NCBI RefSeq assembly: GCF_900188085.1
Contig: NZ_FZOU01000005.1
Location: 248,001-312,000 of the forward strand
DNA length: 64,000 nt
Origin: Granulicella rosea
GTDB taxonomy: Bacteria > Acidobacteriota > Terriglobia > Terriglobales > Acidobacteriaceae
Direction of reading: 5' to 3'
This document shows, piece after piece, positions 56,853 through 64,000 of the stretch (positions are counted from its first letter, which is position 1; each line of letters starts with the position of its first letter). The translations under genes were made by a program, and so were the position numbers. The notes beneath the pieces are model-generated. The model worked only from the letters and a program-made list of their open reading frames with translations, was not told where the DNA came from and did not search any database.

Positions 56853-56899
56853 AAAAGCCTCATGGCCTTCCCGAAGCAGGGAAGGCCATGAGGCTTTTT
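56853..56899 (+). terminator. Strong rho-independent terminator
   Basis: A perfect 20-bp stem (AAAAGCCTCATGGCCTTCCC and its complement) with a 6-base GAAGCA loop ends in TTTTT, just after the M20 amidohydrolase gene. Confidence 0.95.
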
Positions 56900-57059
56900 G
56901 CGCCCTTGTTGGCATGGAGGCGGGCGATTCCTCTCAATTGGGAGAAATCGCGCAGACTCGATCATCTTTCAAGACTTATACATATTCGATCCGTTACAGT
57001 TCGGACCACGGGCCAAGATTGCATTTCCATCCTTCTATCAAGATCGGAGTCGTGCCCTC

Positions 57060-58736
57060 ATGCTTCATCACAGCGGAAAACTTCTCGTCAAGGTCGTCAA
57101 TCGCTCCTTCGCCGCTGTCATGGGCGGACCGAACGCCCTCACGATCAACCGCTTCACGACCCGCGCTCTTTCGCCCCTTCCTGCGGCGCCTGCCTTCGAC
57201 GCAAACGCCATCGGCGATCAGTGGTTGCAGGCGACCCCCGCTGCCGGCGCCGCCTACCAGAACCCGTGGGATCTGGCTCACCAGACCGCATCGGCCCAAG
57301 GCTACGCCGAGTTCATGGAGCCGGATCTGCTCAACCTTCCGGCCACGCCATTGCCCGTTCCGGCAAGCCAGGAGGCCGACCCGAGCTGGCCGCCCGCCAC
57401 CTTCGTCTCTCCGGCGTGGCATCTGCAGGACGGGTTCACCGGATTCCTCGACGTACGGGCGCAGGCGACCGGTAAGGGCGTCCGCATCGCCCATCTCGAC
57501 ACCGGATACGCGGATCAGCATGTCTCGAAGCCAAGGAATCTGCGGCCCGATCTGGGCTGGAACTTCTACGAAGGAAACAGCAGCACGATCGATCCCGCGA
57601 CCACGGGTCTGCTCGACAATCCGGGCCACGGACCCGCGACCATCGCCATTCTCGCCGGCAACACGGTGAGCCTGGCGGACGGCGGCCAGATCTACAACGG
57701 CGACTTCGGCGGCGCGCCGGACGCGGAGGTGGTCCCTGTCCGCGTCGGCCCGTCGGTGGTCCACTTCTATACGGCGGCGGTGGCGCAGGGGTTGAACTGG
57801 GCCATCGCGCCGGCAAACGACACCGCCAACCGCTGCGATGTGGTCACGCTGAGCCACGGCGGCGTGCCCTCGGCCGCCTGGGCCGACGCCGTCAACGCAT
57901 GCTACGACGCGGGCATCGTCGTCGTAGCCGCCTCGGGCGACAACGTCTCCGTCGTGGTCCCCTTACCCACGCATTCGACCGTCTATCCGAGCGCCTTCGG
58001 CCGGGTGATTACCGTCACCGGAGCGACCTACGATAAGACTCCCTACGTGACGCACGGCATCGGCAAGATGCAGGGCAACTGGGGGCCGGACATCGTCATG
58101 AAAAAGGCGGTGGCGTCCTTTACGCCCAATATCGCGAAGATGGTGCTGGGTACGACGAACGGCTTCTACATGAACTTCGGGGGCACCTCGGCCTCCACCC
58201 CGCAGGTCGCCGCGGCCTGCGCGCTTTGGATACAGCTTTACGGCGCCAGCTATCCCGCGAACTGGCAACGTGTGGAGGCCTGCCGGCTGGCGCTCTTCGA
58301 ATCCGTCCAGAACCCCGGCGCGGATACGGAGCACATCGGCCGCGGCATTCTCAACGTGCCCGCCATGCTGGACTCCGCGCTTGCGGCACGCATCCAGGCC
58401 CTCATGGCAGGCGGCACGGTGCAGCCCATGCAACCGGACTCCGTCTCCTTCGGCTTCTGGCGCACGCTCTTCAACATCGCGCCGCCGAACAGCGCCGAGG
58501 ACGCCATGTACGATCTGGAGGTCGCACAGATCCTGCACCGGTCGACCCAGCCTGAACTCGCAACCGCGTTTCTGAACTACACGAACACGGGCGTCATCGA
58601 TCCCACGCAGGCGCCGCGTCTGCGGACCCTGCTCGCGGCGGAGCCGGATATCTCCAATGCACTGACAGCGAAGATCGCGGCGATCCAGGCTGCGCCGCCG
58701 GCTCCCGTTCCGGTCGTGCCGCCTCCTGCGGGCTAA
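57060..58736 (+). CDS. Subtilase-family protease with atypical oxyanion segment
   Basis: A 558-residue protein. Catalytic segments are Asp in IAHLDTGYADQH, His in NPGHGPATIAILAG and Ser in FGGTSASTPQVAAA. The oxyanion region reads VVAASGDNVSV, where most subtilases have AAGN, so the residue arrangement is unusual. No classical signal peptide is evident at the N-terminus (LHHSGKLLVKVVNRS); it may be cytosolic or exported by another route. The C-terminal 170 residues after the catalytic domain are helical. ATG 57060 is chosen from the sequence; a longer in-frame start at 56898 would lie within the terminator. Confidence 0.82.
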   Translation: MLHHSGKLLVKVVNRSFAAVMGGPNALTINRFTTRALSPLPAAPAFDANAIGDQWLQATPAAGAAYQNPWDLAHQTASAQGYAEFMEPDLLNLPATPLPVPASQEADPSWPPATFVSPAWHLQDGFTGFLDVRAQATGKGVRIAHLDTGYADQHVSKPRNLRPDLGWNFYEGNSSTIDPATTGLLDNPGHGPATIAILAGNTVSLADGGQIYNGDFGGAPDAEVVPVRVGPSVVHFYTAAVAQGLNWAIAPANDTANRCDVVTLSHGGVPSAAWADAVNACYDAGIVVVAASGDNVSVVVPLPTHSTVYPSAFGRVITVTGATYDKTPYVTHGIGKMQGNWGPDIVMKKAVASFTPNIAKMVLGTTNGFYMNFGGTSASTPQVAAACALWIQLYGASYPANWQRVEACRLALFESVQNPGADTEHIGRGILNVPAMLDSALAARIQALMAGGTVQPMQPDSVSFGFWRTLFNIAPPNSAEDAMYDLEVAQILHRSTQPELATAFLNYTNTGVIDPTQAPRLRTLLAAEPDISNALTAKIAAIQAAPPAPVPVVPPPAG

Positions 58737-58761
58737 TCTCGCAACGGGCAACCGCAAACTT

Positions 58762-58923
58762 CGTCATTTCGACCGGAGCGAAGCGAAGTGGAGAAACCCC
58801 CGTATTTGCCCATGCCGTTGTCTGTTATTCGAACTAAGAACAAACAACCGCAAGAGCGAATACGGGGGTCTCTCCGCTGCGCAGCGGACGATACAACCGT
58901 CCGCTGCTTCGGTCGAGATGACG
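58762..58923. repeat. Dispersed inverted repeat, family A (both arms)
   Basis: The left arm (CGTCATTTCGACCGGAGCG, then AGTGGAGAAACCCCCGTATT, ending near 58806) is inverted as the right arm (AATACGGGGGTCTCTCC ... GGTCGAGATGACG, 58859-58923). A second palindrome (CCGCTGCGCAGCGG) lies inside the right arm. A half copy is found at 20521-20575. Confidence 0.8.
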
Positions 58924-58952
58924 GGCATGTGTGGTGACTTGGTCGGCCCGCA

Positions 58953-61007
58953 TCATCCCTGCCGCTCCACCAGAAACACATGCGCCGGCTGCACATCCGG
59001 TCGCAGCGAGACGAAGTTGCTGCGGTCGTGCCAGGTGTAGCTCACGCCGGTCAGCAGGTCTTCGACGACGAAGTTCTGGTCGTACGGAATCCCCAGCCGC
59101 TTCAGGTCCAGGTCGATCCAGCCGGCCTGCTCCTGCGTCGGGTCCAGGTTCACCGCGACGAGGATGATGTCCTCGCCCGCATCGCCATTCGGCGCGGACT
59201 TCGAGTAGCAGAGCAGGTTCGGGTTGTCGACCGGGTGGAAGTAAAGCGTTGCATTCGTCTGCAGCGCCGGGTGAGCGCGGCGGATGTGGTTCAGCGCGGA
59301 GACCAGCGGCGCGATCGTGTGCGGCGCCTTCGTGTCGCGCTGGCGAATCTCATACTTCTCCGAGTCCATATACTCTTCGGACTCGGTCTTGCCCGGGCTG
59401 GGCTTGGCTGGCGCGTTCTCGCCCAGTTCGTACGCCGGACCGTAGATGCCGTAGTTCGCCGTCAGCGTCGCGGCCAGAATGACGCGCTGCATGAACGCCG
59501 GCCGTCCGTAGTTCTGCAGGAAGGCGTGCAGGATGTCCGGCGTGTTGGGCCAGAAGTTCGGCCGGAAGAAGTCCGCCACCGGCGGCCGCGTGATCTCTTC
59601 GAGATACGCCTGCAGATCCGCCTTGGTCGTCCGCCAGGTGAAGTAGGTATACGACTGCGTATAGCCCGCCTTGGCCAGCGAGTACATGACGTGCGGCCGG
59701 GTGAAGGCCTCGGCCAGGAAGATCACCTCGGGGTAGCGCGCGTGCAGCGCCGTGATGACCCACTCCCAGAAGGGCAGACCCTTGGTGTGCGGGTTGTCCA
59801 CGCGGAAGACCTTCACGCCGCGCAGAATCCAGAACTCGAAGACCGAGTAGAGCTCGTCCCACAGGTTCTGCCAGTCGGGCGACTCGAAGTTCAGCGGGTA
59901 GATGTCCTGATACTTCTTCGGCGGGTTCTCCGCATACTGGATCGAACCGTCGGGCCGGATGATGAACCAGTCCGGATGCTCCTTCACCCACGGGTGATCG
60001 GGCGCGCACTGGAAGGCGATGTCGAGCGCCAGCTCCAGCTTGTTCGCCTCGGCCGCCGCGACCAGGCGGTCGAAGTCGTCCAGCGTACCCAGCAGCGGAT
60101 GGATCGCCTTGTGCCCGCCCTCCTTCGCGCCGATCGCCCACGGGCTGCCGTGGTCGCCTTCGGCCGCGGTGGTGGAGTTGTTCTTGCCCTTGCGGAAGGC
60201 CGTGCCGATGGGATGAATCGGCGGCATATAAAGGATGTCGAAGCCCATCGCCGCGATCTCCGGCAGCAGGCGCTCGACGTCCTTCAGCGTGCCATGCTGG
60301 CCGGGGATGGGCGAGGTCGAGCGCGGGAAGAGCTCGTACCAGCTCGAAAAGCGCGCGCGCACGCGGTCGACCCAGACGGTCAGCTCGCCCCCGGCGGAGG
60401 TCTTGTCGCTGCGCGTGGCGAACTGCAGATCGGGATACTTCGTCACGAGATCGAGAATCTGCTGTGTAATGGGATTCTCGTAGACCTCGACGTTCTTCTC
60501 CGCCATCCAGCGCAGCGATTTGGCGACCTCGTCTAACTGCTTGCTGTGGTCGCCATTCGCGCGTTCGGCGGCGCGGTCGATCAGCAGGGCGCCGGTCCGC
60601 AGGGCCAGCGGGATATCCTGCGGGACCGAGCCGGCGGCTGGGCTCGCCGGGTTCGGCTGCGCGTCCAGACGCTTCTGCAGGTCGCTGCACCAGGTGTCGA
60701 AGTGGTCGATCCAGCCGAGGATGTAGAACTGCCACGTGCCGAGTTTGCCGGCCTCGAAACTAGCCGACCAGAGGTCGTTGTTGGTCGGCAGCATGGGCGT
60801 AAACTGCCACTCGCCTTCGACGCCGTGGCGGTAGTAGAGCCGCGCGGCGAGGTGGTCGTGACCGTCGGCGAAGATAGCGGCGGAGACGGTGACGGTGTCG
60901 CCAAGCACGCGCCGTGCGGGGTGCCGGCCGGCGTCGACCTGCGGGGTGATCTCTTCGATGACGACGCGGCTGCGTCCCTGGACGGGCTTCGGTACGGCTG
61001 GCTTCAT
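58953..61007 (-). CDS. glgE: Alpha-1,4-glucan:maltose-1-phosphate maltosyltransferase
   Basis: A 684-residue GH13 subfamily 3 enzyme. It adds maltosyl units from maltose-1-phosphate to alpha-1,4-glucan. The N-terminal GlgE domain (about 1-220) is followed by the catalytic barrel: GTLKDVERLLPEIAAMGFDI, MPPIHPIGTAFRKGKNN, nucleophile Asp in VFRVDNPHTKGLPFWEW and acid Glu in FLAEAFTRPHVMYSL. Start ATG 61007 begins with KPAVPKP. Partner of the TreS-maltokinase fusion at 48228-51716. It is divergent from the GH15 gene. Confidence 0.95.
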   Translation of the reverse strand: MKPAVPKPVQGRSRVVIEEITPQVDAGRHPARRVLGDTVTVSAAIFADGHDHLAARLYYRHGVEGEWQFTPMLPTNNDLWSASFEAGKLGTWQFYILGWIDHFDTWCSDLQKRLDAQPNPASPAAGSVPQDIPLALRTGALLIDRAAERANGDHSKQLDEVAKSLRWMAEKNVEVYENPITQQILDLVTKYPDLQFATRSDKTSAGGELTVWVDRVRARFSSWYELFPRSTSPIPGQHGTLKDVERLLPEIAAMGFDILYMPPIHPIGTAFRKGKNNSTTAAEGDHGSPWAIGAKEGGHKAIHPLLGTLDDFDRLVAAAEANKLELALDIAFQCAPDHPWVKEHPDWFIIRPDGSIQYAENPPKKYQDIYPLNFESPDWQNLWDELYSVFEFWILRGVKVFRVDNPHTKGLPFWEWVITALHARYPEVIFLAEAFTRPHVMYSLAKAGYTQSYTYFTWRTTKADLQAYLEEITRPPVADFFRPNFWPNTPDILHAFLQNYGRPAFMQRVILAATLTANYGIYGPAYELGENAPAKPSPGKTESEEYMDSEKYEIRQRDTKAPHTIAPLVSALNHIRRAHPALQTNATLYFHPVDNPNLLCYSKSAPNGDAGEDIILVAVNLDPTQEQAGWIDLDLKRLGIPYDQNFVVEDLLTGVSYTWHDRSNFVSLRPDVQPAHVFLVERQG

Positions 61008-61189
61008 GGGGTCGTTCCTATCCTGATATCTATCTCTGAAAGCTCGTTATAAATGTTGCGAAGACTGAAGTTTGTTCATCCGGGCAAACTGGCAAATCGC
61101 ACACAGGCAGATTTCCGGCATCCAACGTACAGATGCGGAATGACCACACCAAGGTTACTCTCGCAACGCGAATTCAGGTTGAAGGAAGG

Positions 61190-63061
61190 ATGTACCCGGT
61201 GCCCGAAAAGTCTACCCGAGGCAAAGGCCCTCTGCACGCAGGCCCGATTGAGGACTACGCCGTCATCGGCGACTGCGAGACCGCCGCGCTGGTCTCGCGC
61301 ACCGGTTCGATCGACTGGCTCTGCTGGCCCAGCTTTTCGTCGCCCGCCTGCTTTGCCGCGCTGTTGGGCACGGCCGATCACGGCTACTGGAAGCTGGCGC
61401 CCGAGAACGCGAAGGCGAAGGCCAGCCGTGTCTACGAACCGGATACGATGATCGTCGTGACGACCTTCGAGACCTCCGGCGGCAAGGTCTCGGTCACGGA
61501 CTTCATGCCCCCGCGCGGCAAGTATTCGGATGTGGTCCGCATCGTCGAAGGCGTGAGCGGCAAGGTGAAGATGCGGATGGAGCTCGCCATCCGCTTCGAC
61601 TACGGCCGGACGATCCCCTGGGTGACGCACGAAAATGGCGGACTGCACGCCATCGCGGGCGGGGACATGGTCACGCTGCGTACGGACGTCCCGCTGAAGG
61701 GCGAGGGCATGTCGACCGTCGCGGAGTTTACCGTGAAGCAGGGCGAGCGGGTTGAGTTCACCCTGACCTACTCCAGCTCCATGAGCCCCTCGCACTCGAA
61801 CAAGACGGGCAACGACAAGGTCGAGCTGCCGAAGAAGATCGACGTCCGCCAGGCCCTGAAGGATACGCGCGGCTTCTGGGAGGAGTGGACCAGCCGCAAC
61901 ACCTACGAGGGGCCGCACGCCGCCGTCGTCAAGCGCTCGCTGATGGTGCTGAAGGCGATGACCTACCGGCCATCGGGCGGCGTCGTTGCAGCGGTCACCA
62001 CGTCTCTACCGGAAAAGATCGGCGGCCAGCGCAACTGGGACTACCGCTATTGCTGGCTGCGCGACACCTCGTTCACGCTGCTGGTGCTGCTGCAGGCCGG
62101 CTACCGCGAAGAGGCCGAGGCCTGGCGCCGCTGGCTGCTGCGCGCCATCGCCGGCGCGCCCGGTCAGTTGCAGTCCATCTACGGCATCTGCGGCGAGCGC
62201 GAGCTGACCGAGTGGGTCGCGGACTGGCTGCCGGGATACGAGAATTCAACGCCGGTCAACATCGGCAACGGCGCGGCGAACCAGTTTCAACTCGACGTCT
62301 TCGGCGAGGTCGCCGCCGCGCTCTCGCGCACGCCCGAGGCCGATGGCGACATCAAAGTCTCGGCCAGCGCCCTGCAGGCCCAGTTGATCGACCACCTCTG
62401 CAAGGTCTGGGTCGAGCCGGACGAGGGCATCTGGGAGACGCGCGGCGGACGCAAGCACTTCACCCACTCGAAGGTCATGGCCTGGGTCGCGCTCGACCGC
62501 GCCATCAAGCACTACGAGCAGTACGACGGCGGCGGCGACATCAAACGCTGGCGCAAGAATCGCGACATGCTGCACCGGCAGATCTGCGACAAGGGCTTCA
62601 ACAAGAAGCTCAACAGCTTCACCCAGTACTACGGCTCGAAGGAGCTGGACGCATCCTTGCTGCGCATCGTGCTCGTCGGCTTCCTGCCGCCGGACGACCC
62701 GCGCATCCTCGGCACCATCGCCGCGATCGAGAAGAACCTGATGCAGGACGGCTTCGTGATGCGGTACAACACGCGCAAGTCCTCCGACGGCTTGCCGCCG
62801 GGCGAGGGTGTCTTCCTCGCCTGCAGCTTCTGGCTGGTCACGAATCTCTGGTTGACCGGCCGCCAGGACGACGCGAACAAGCTCTTCGAGCGGCTGGTCG
62901 AGCTGTCGAACGACGTCGGCCTGCTGAGCGAGGAGTACGACCCCAAGGCGAAGCGCATGCTCGGCAACTTTCCGCAGGCGCTGTCGCACATCGCGCTCGT
63001 GCATGCGGCGTTTGCGATGTCGGGTGCGTGGAAGCCGGAGCCCTATACGCCGGCGAGGTAA
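61190..63061 (+). CDS. Glycoside hydrolase family 15 (glucoamylase/trehalase-like)
   Basis: A 623-residue protein with N-terminal beta-sandwich (GPIEDYAVIGDCETAALVSR, SIDWLCWPSFSSP) and an (alpha/alpha)6 catalytic domain containing GQRNWDYRYCWLRDTSFTL and the acid Glu region IYGICGERELTEWVADWLPG. Members cleave terminal glucose from alpha-glucan or hydrolyse trehalose; the two cannot be told apart from sequence alone. ATG 61190 is close to a GAAGG site; an in-frame ATG at 61133 is an alternative. It lies between glgE and treY. Confidence 0.9.
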   Translation: MYPVPEKSTRGKGPLHAGPIEDYAVIGDCETAALVSRTGSIDWLCWPSFSSPACFAALLGTADHGYWKLAPENAKAKASRVYEPDTMIVVTTFETSGGKVSVTDFMPPRGKYSDVVRIVEGVSGKVKMRMELAIRFDYGRTIPWVTHENGGLHAIAGGDMVTLRTDVPLKGEGMSTVAEFTVKQGERVEFTLTYSSSMSPSHSNKTGNDKVELPKKIDVRQALKDTRGFWEEWTSRNTYEGPHAAVVKRSLMVLKAMTYRPSGGVVAAVTTSLPEKIGGQRNWDYRYCWLRDTSFTLLVLLQAGYREEAEAWRRWLLRAIAGAPGQLQSIYGICGERELTEWVADWLPGYENSTPVNIGNGAANQFQLDVFGEVAAALSRTPEADGDIKVSASALQAQLIDHLCKVWVEPDEGIWETRGGRKHFTHSKVMAWVALDRAIKHYEQYDGGGDIKRWRKNRDMLHRQICDKGFNKKLNSFTQYYGSKELDASLLRIVLVGFLPPDDPRILGTIAAIEKNLMQDGFVMRYNTRKSSDGLPPGEGVFLACSFWLVTNLWLTGRQDDANKLFERLVELSNDVGLLSEEYDPKAKRMLGNFPQALSHIALVHAAFAMSGAWKPEPYTPAR

Positions 63062-63438
63062 ATGTTTTGCCACCCAGACAAGACGCGGGTCCTTCGCTGC
63101 GCTCAGGATGACAGGCAACAGTAGTAGCGCTGCCCAGCCGGCCTTCATTTCACCAATCAAGCCTGTCATCCTGAGCGGACAAGCCTGTCATCCTGAGCGG
63201 AGCCGAAGGACCTGCTTCTCCTTTCCGTCGGCAAAGATTTCCGTACGCACTCGGAGGAAATTCTTCGGCCGAAATCTGCATCTCACGTGTACGGGGATAT
63301 GTATCCGCGCTCGCGAACCTGTGCGAGACGACGTGCCGAGACATGGCGCAAGACCGTGTCCGGGATCTGTACGGAACTTCTTTTTAGCAGCCTGGCAGCG
63401 CTTTCAGGCTCGATTCCGAACGAAGGGCGCCGATTCCG
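63062..63438. repeat. Dispersed repeat, family C, with two tandem arms
   Basis: The 377 bases between the GH15 and treY genes contain no gene. GGTCCTTCGCTGCGCTCAGG (63088 onward) is inverted at 63181-63212, giving a palindromic element. A 21-base arm AAGCCTGTCATCCTGAGCGGA is present twice in tandem (63159-63179 and 63181-63201, period 22). The right part (63215-63438) has no recognisable feature apart from carrying the treY upstream region. Confidence 0.75.
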
Positions 63439-64000
63439 ATGACGAACCACGTTTCCACCAAGACGCCGAGGTCTACCTATAGACTGCAGCTCCACAAGGA
63501 CTTCACCTTCGACGACGCCGCGCGCATCGCGGACTACCTGCGGGAGCTTGGCGTCTCGCACGTCTACTGTTCGCCCTACCTGCAGGCCGCGCCTGGCAGC
63601 ACGCACGGCTACGACGTCGTCGACCACCGCAAGGTCAACGAAGAGCTGGGCGGCAAGCCCGCTCATGAGCGTTTCTGCCAGCGGCTGGCGCAACTGAAGC
63701 TCGGGCAGGTGCTCGACATCGTGCCCAACCACATGTCGCTGGGCGAGCAGAACCAGTACTGGTGGGACGTGCTCGAAAACGGCGCCTCCAGCCGCTACGC
63801 CTCGTTCTTCGACATCGACTGGCAGCCCCAGGAAGAGCGGCTGCGCGACAAGGTGCTGGTGCCCGTGCTCGCCGACCAGTACGGCCGCGTGCTCGAACAG
63901 GGCGGCATCAAGGTCGTTCGTTCCGGCTCGCGCTTCCAGGTGGAGGCCGCCGGTCAGTCGCTGCCGGTCTCGCCCACGTCGCTGCCGACGTTTCTGACCA
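63439..64000 (+). CDS. treY: Malto-oligosyltrehalose synthase, C-terminus beyond the window
   Basis: The first 187 residues of a GH13 subfamily 26 enzyme, which turns the reducing-end glucose of a maltodextrin into a trehalose unit for TreZ to release. Motifs: [78 protein letters not shown]. Family length is about 750-950 residues, so most of the catalytic domain lies outside. ATG 63439 is the first plausible start; AAGGG lies about 12 bases upstream. TreZ is not in the window and may follow. Confidence 0.93.
   Translation, partial: MTNHVSTKTPRSTYRLQLHKDFTFDDAARIADYLRELGVSHVYCSPYLQAAPGSTHGYDVVDHRKVNEELGGKPAHERFCQRLAQLKLGQVLDIVPNHMSLGEQNQYWWDVLENGASSRYASFFDIDWQPQEERLRDKVLVPVLADQYGRVLEQGGIKVVRSGSRFQVEAAGQSLPVSPTSLPTFLT

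Noticed and set aside
63159..63201. CRISPR-like tandem repeat
   Set aside because: Only two copies with a one-base separation, no spacers and no cas genes; it is the doubled arm of a palindromic repeat.

Overview
The window is high-GC bacterial chromosome. The gene content suggests an Acidobacteriota member of the Terriglobus/Granulicella kind: very large NHL/MBG surface proteins, OmpA-like proteins with Ig-like domains, a GlgE/TreS/TreY trehalose set, and dispersed short palindromic repeats. This placement is inferred from family-level recognition, not from a search.

Layout. 1-1017: edge-truncated PAS sensor. 1440-4041: a Ro60 (TROVE) locus read leftwards from an AT-rich promoter; its transcript would contain five structured RNAs built on one plan, interrupted by a small Cys-rich protein gene, then Ro60 itself. 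The RNAs look like Y RNA/YrlA-type tRNA mimics, and this is the most unusual part of the window. 4192-18832: five overlapping genes read rightwards (beta-propeller, VIT/vWA protein, 2474-residue TPR protein, membrane-anchored protein, SpoIID-like protein), probably one cell-envelope operon of unknown function. 18738-21691: an MscS-type channel and a WspR-like diguanylate cyclase. 22148-25130: a family 2 glycosyltransferase and GlmS. 25147-27403: a low-GC restriction-modification pair inserted between glmS and a STAS gene. 27574-30714: STAS protein, two outer-membrane beta-barrel proteins and a methyltransferase. 30743-31455: an orphan hypothetical gene and tRNA-Pro(CGG). 31642-38662: an OmpA/Ig protein and a 1761-residue NHL/MBG surface protein.

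38906-45249 holds a complete molybdenum hydroxylase locus: xdhC-like and mocA-like maturation genes on the plus strand converge on the three xanthine-dehydrogenase-type subunits on the minus strand. 45312-63439 onward is dominated by trehalose/alpha-glucan metabolism: a TreS-maltokinase fusion with a probable channel and an unknown protein downstream, GlgE, a GH15 hydrolase, and the start of TreY at the right edge. Two secreted or exported subtilases, a FUSC-like membrane protein and an M20 amidohydrolase lie among them. TreS, maltokinase and GlgE would carry trehalose to maltose, maltose-1-phosphate and alpha-glucan. TreY (with TreZ, not in the window) would return glucan to trehalose.

Three families of short palindromic intergenic repeats are present. 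No CRISPR array, transposase or rRNA gene was seen. Many long reading frames lie antisense to real genes because of the high GC; they are left out.
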